64,000 bases of DNA from Desulfotruncus arcticus DSM 17038 (lineage in GTDB: Bacteria > Bacillota > Desulfotomaculia > Desulfotomaculales > Desulfallaceae). Each line of letters opens with the position of its first letter. Position 1 is the stretch's first letter. Below, piece after piece: positions 61,452-64,000 of the stretch. The notes beneath the pieces were generated by a model that was given only the letters and a program-made list of their open reading frames with translations, made no database searches and was not told the DNA's origin. Position numbers and translations under genes: made by a program. The stretch is taken from the NCBI RefSeq assembly GCF_900113335.1, contig NZ_FOOX01000007.1, forward strand, positions 62,001-126,000, read 5' to 3'.

Positions 61452-62942
61452 ATGTCAGATCAATATCAAAAGTTTAAGAGGATTCTTGATAATAATAGTA
61501 AATTGCTGGATGAGGTGCAAGAAAAGGACTCATTTGGTTACAGGTATGATTTTACTAAAATTATAAACTTATTGCTTTATATCTTGGACCATTCATTTGA
61601 CGGTTATCTTTTATCTGACGGTAAAGGAATCGTCTTTTATGGTAACAAAGCAGTAGAAAGAATCTCGGGGATACCGTTAAAACTAATAATTGGTAAAACC
61701 TCAAAAGATATGTTGGCGGAAGGTATAATTCTGACCAATTCTATTAAAATTTTAGGTAAAAATCCTTTGTCAATTATCCAGAAAGTTAAAACGGGTGTGG
61801 AAGTTTTTATTACAAGTATTCCCATATATGATATTCAAGGTAATGTGGTATTCTACATTGCCAATTACCGTGACATGCGTGAGCTGAATAAGTTAAAGAA
61901 GATCGTAGATGAGAATGCCCACTACAAACTTCCAGAAGCATTTTTAACTGAATTAAAAGAACTAAGGAATAGATTATTAGAAACAGATGACATTATTGTT
62001 AGAAGCCATGATATGAAGAAGACCCTCGAAAGTATGATTAAAGTTTCACAAGTAGATGTAAATGTATTGCTGACAGGTGAATCCGGTGTGGGTAAAGAAG
62101 TTCTCACTAAATTAATACATAAGTACAGCAGTAGAAAAGATGGGCCATTTATACAAATTAATTGTGGCGCTATACCCGAAAGTCTTTTGGAATCGGAATT
62201 ATTTGGATATGAAAAGGGTGCATTTTCTGGAGCGCAAAAAGGGAAAATGGGTTTATTGGAAGTTGCAAACAAAGGCACCATTCTCTTGGACGAAATTGGT
62301 GACTTACCATTAAATCTTCAGGTTAAATTTTTAAGAGCCATTGAAAATCAGGAGTTTTATCGCTTGGGGGGAGTTAAACCAACTAAGTTGGATGTACGAA
62401 TAATCTCAGCAACTCATAAGGATTTACAAGCAATGGTTGAAGCAGGGACCTTTCGTAGAGATCTTTTCTATCGTCTGCATGTTGTTAACATTTCAATTCC
62501 TAGTCTCAGGGATCGAAGGGATGATATAGTTCCGTTAGCTAGCCATTTCTTAAAGATCTTTAATAAAAAATATGGTACAAACAAAATTTTTGCCTCTGAT
62601 GTATGTAATGCTTTAGAGAATTATAAATGGCCCGGCAATGTTCGAGAACTAAAAAATACAATTGAAAATTTGGTAATATTCAATGAAGACAGGATGATTA
62701 ACAATAAATGCCTACCGAAGCACATCTTTCAGCATGAGAGTGAGTGTCATCAAGTGACTGGTAAAAGATCAATGGGATTAAAAGAGTCGATGGAAAACCT
62801 GGAAAAACAATTAATTATAAAATCTCTGAAGAAGCATGGTACTATTAGAAAAGCAGCTAGTGCTTTAAAAGTAAATCACTCAACCATTGTTCGAAAAATT
62901 AAGAAATACAACATTGGACTTCCTGATGTTCAAGATGATTAA
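61452..62942 (+). CDS. Sigma-54 dependent activator, PAS-AAA+-Fis HTH (GAFSGA variant)
   Basis: 496 residues. An N-terminal helical stretch, PAS domain from about 40 to 150 (FDGYLLSDGKGIVFYGNKAV), AAA+ domain with GESGVGKE near 210, GAFSGA near 256 in place of GAFTGA, and ILLDEIGDLPL; Fis-type helix-turn-helix at the C-terminus (RKAASALKVNHSTIVRKIKK). The Thr-to-Ser change in the sigma-54-contact loop is rare but conservative. ATG 61452 follows AAGGAGAG; the longer frame from 61401 has no better site. Sigma-54 promoters flank it on both sides, so it probably activates the dehydrogenase and the symporter. Confidence 0.94.
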   Translation: MSDQYQKFKRILDNNSKLLDEVQEKDSFGYRYDFTKIINLLLYILDHSFDGYLLSDGKGIVFYGNKAVERISGIPLKLIIGKTSKDMLAEGIILTNSIKILGKNPLSIIQKVKTGVEVFITSIPIYDIQGNVVFYIANYRDMRELNKLKKIVDENAHYKLPEAFLTELKELRNRLLETDDIIVRSHDMKKTLESMIKVSQVDVNVLLTGESGVGKEVLTKLIHKYSSRKDGPFIQINCGAIPESLLESELFGYEKGAFSGAQKGKMGLLEVANKGTILLDEIGDLPLNLQVKFLRAIENQEFYRLGGVKPTKLDVRIISATHKDLQAMVEAGTFRRDLFYRLHVVNISIPSLRDRRDDIVPLASHFLKIFNKKYGTNKIFASDVCNALENYKWPGNVRELKNTIENLVIFNEDRMINNKCLPKHIFQHESECHQVTGKRSMGLKESMENLEKQLIIKSLKKHGTIRKAASALKVNHSTIVRKIKKYNIGLPDVQDD

Positions 62943-62945
62943 TGG

Positions 62946-63043
62946 AACCTCCCCTGGTGCAGTTTTAAACCAGGGGAGGTTTGATATTATTGAGGCTGGT
63001 GCAAAAACGAAACAAGAATGGTGCGTAAGCGCACCATTCTTGT
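62946..63043 (+). terminator. Two adjacent long hairpins
   Basis: AACCTCCCCTGGT (62946-62958) with its complement (62969-62981), then ACAAGAATGGTGCG (63012-63025) with its complement (63030-63043). Both stems are perfect (13 and 14 bp). The first directly follows the activator stop and is the likely terminator. Confidence 0.8.
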
Positions 63044-63334
63044 AAGAATTTTCTGCAAACACCTTATATGTGCTAGCATGGTTCTCAAAAGTAATAATAA
63101 TCTGACATCATTATTATGCCGTAAGAAACCTCCATAAGCTATAAAAATTAAAAATAATACTCAATTTTAAAATTCATGAAAAAAATAATCAATTATTTAT
63201 TCAGAAAATATAAAATTGGCAAAAATATTGCACTAGTATAAAAACTAAAAAAACTTAAAAGGAGGTTTGACCACTTTTTAGAATTGGAGCTATTTTTCAC
63301 ACAAATTTAATTGTAATTAAAGGAGGAAGTGGTA
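63044..63334. other. Leader region of the symporter operon
   Basis: AT-rich and without genes. It holds the sigma-54 promoter at 63216-63232 and the ribosome binding site region. Confidence 0.5.
63216..63232 (+). promoter_or_regulatory. Sigma-54 promoter of the symporter operon
   Basis: TTGGCAAAAATATTGCA, GG and GC 12 bp apart, close to consensus. It precedes the small membrane protein gene at 63335. Confidence 0.87.
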
Positions 63335-63517
63335 ATGCCAACTGGTGCACTAGTGTTTTGGTTATTAACGGGCGGGCTATGTTTTGTGATTGGTATTTTC
63401 TTAATGTGGCAGGTTGAACAATCAGGGGTAGAACGGTGGGGTGCTTGTGGCCACCTATTCAAGCTAGGTAATACAGTAGGTGATCTAAAAAAAGAAGATG
63501 GAGGTGCTAGTGTATGA
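63335..63517 (+). CDS. Small membrane protein preceding a sodium:solute symporter
   Basis: 60 residues with one membrane segment (LVFWLLTGGLCFVIGIFLMW) and a short polar tail. ATG 63335 has AAAGGAGGAAG upstream. It overlaps the symporter start (ATGA at 63514), so translation is coupled. Small partner subunits of this kind accompany several SSS-family carriers. Confidence 0.7.
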   Translation: MPTGALVFWLLTGGLCFVIGIFLMWQVEQSGVERWGACGHLFKLGNTVGDLKKEDGGASV

Positions 63518-64000
63518 ACATGACAGTTTTAACCGCCGTACTTATTATTTATCTTATATTTTTGTATTGGTTTGGCCGCATGGGTTATAAGGTTTCAAAG
63601 ACTCTTTCAGACTTTGTTGCCGGTGGTTGGAATATGAACCTGATGCTTTTGATCGGTACTTTTTCTGCTACCTGGGTGAGCGCTGTTTCAATTATGGGTT
63701 TCCCCGGAATGCTCTTTGGTATGGGACTAGCTGCATTGACGGCGGTTTATGGAGGCTATTTTATGGCCAATACACTGATGCCGTTTCTTGCTTTCAAAAT
63801 ACGTAGACCGGAAAACCCACCTTCTACAATACCTGAATATTTGCGTTTACGATTTGAACCTCACGCTGAAAAAAGTGGCCTTCAGGTGTTGGGTGGCCTT
63901 TCTATGGTTATCGGTTATGCGGTGTATGTAATGATTCAAGTCAGTGCTTTTGGGTATCTATTTTCTACAATTACTGGTTTGCCGTATGTAGTCTGCATAT
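63514..64000 (+). CDS. Sodium:solute symporter (SSS family), partial
   Basis: Runs off the window end; 162 residues visible. N-terminus MNMTVLTAVLIIYLIFLYWF, then SDFVAGGWNMNLMLLIGTFS and ATWVSAVSIMGFPGMLFGMG, typical of SSS carriers for carboxylates or amino acids. Driven by the sigma-54 promoter at 63216 together with the small membrane protein. Confidence 0.85.
   Translation, partial: MNMTVLTAVLIIYLIFLYWFGRMGYKVSKTLSDFVAGGWNMNLMLLIGTFSATWVSAVSIMGFPGMLFGMGLAALTAVYGGYFMANTLMPFLAFKIRRPENPPSTIPEYLRLRFEPHAEKSGLQVLGGLSMVIGYAVYVMIQVSAFGYLFSTITGLPYVVCI

Noticed and set aside
1..64000. CRISPR array
   Set aside because: No regularly spaced direct repeats were seen; the only tandem repeats are the 11-bp units at 9918-9950, which have no spacers.

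Overview
The window reads as chromosomal DNA of an anaerobic, low-to-mid-GC Firmicute of the Desulfotomaculum/Pelotomaculum kind (Peptococcaceae). This is inferred from the gene set: sigma-54 activators, strictly anaerobic B12 lower-ligand synthesis, tripartite tricarboxylate and SLC13-type carriers, AbrB-type transport proteins, a cytoplasmic-looking arylsulfate sulfotransferase and an S-layer-homology protein. It also fits strong Gram-positive ribosome binding sites. No 16S or tRNA gene is present to fix the taxon.

Layout. 1-2255 holds housekeeping genes (thioesterase, HD hydrolase, smpB). 2283-2642 is ssrA (tmRNA), whose 3' end carries a decaying integrative island of about 10.1 kb. The island is bounded by a 32-bp perfect direct repeat (2599-2630 and 12654-12685). 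It contains a large serine recombinase with one in-frame amber codon, a LexA-like repressor remnant, two AlbA/Schlafen-type ATPase-fold regulators (the second frameshifted), and a PadR/DUF1048/ABC module with a broken transporter. 13439-23312 is a sigma-54-controlled acid catabolism cluster: PAS activator, MFS carrier, acyl-CoA ligase, MaoC hydratase, deleted acyl-CoA carboxylase, crotonase, HMG-CoA-lyase-like enzyme and acetoacetyl-CoA synthetase. At 23348 a 67-bp scrap of the island's AlbA gene is joined to a truncated glycyl-radical-enzyme activase.

24033-31358 has an S-layer-homology protein and, divergent from it, three large P47/OrfX-type (TULIP-fold) proteins plus one small protein. 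These families accompany botulinum-like neurotoxins, but no toxin or NTNH gene is in view. 31656-33422 holds small accessory genes. 33569-40102 is an arylsulfotransferase / thioredoxin / thioredoxin reductase / SLC13 carrier operon with Crp/Fnr genes, one intact and one truncated. 40485 is a ClC channel.

42148-50687 is a cobalamin-riboswitch-controlled cobT-bzaC-bzaD-bzaE-bzaA-bzaB operon, the complete anaerobic route to 5,6-dimethylbenzimidazole and its activation. Here BzaC is fused to a cysteine-rich DUF2284-like domain.

50706-59977 is a GntR-regulated tripartite carrier cluster (tctCBA, tctA frameshifted). It also has a ferredoxin-like pair, an AbrB membrane protein with an in-frame amber codon and a PanB-like enzyme. 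60103-64000 pairs an acyl-CoA dehydrogenase and a sodium:solute symporter around a sigma-54 activator, each target having its own -24/-12 promoter.

The two most interesting items are the toxinless P47/OrfX cluster and the tmRNA island with its overlapping recombinase end. Many genes are broken (frameshifts, amber codons, internal deletions), so either this genome is decaying in its accessory regions or some stops are read through.
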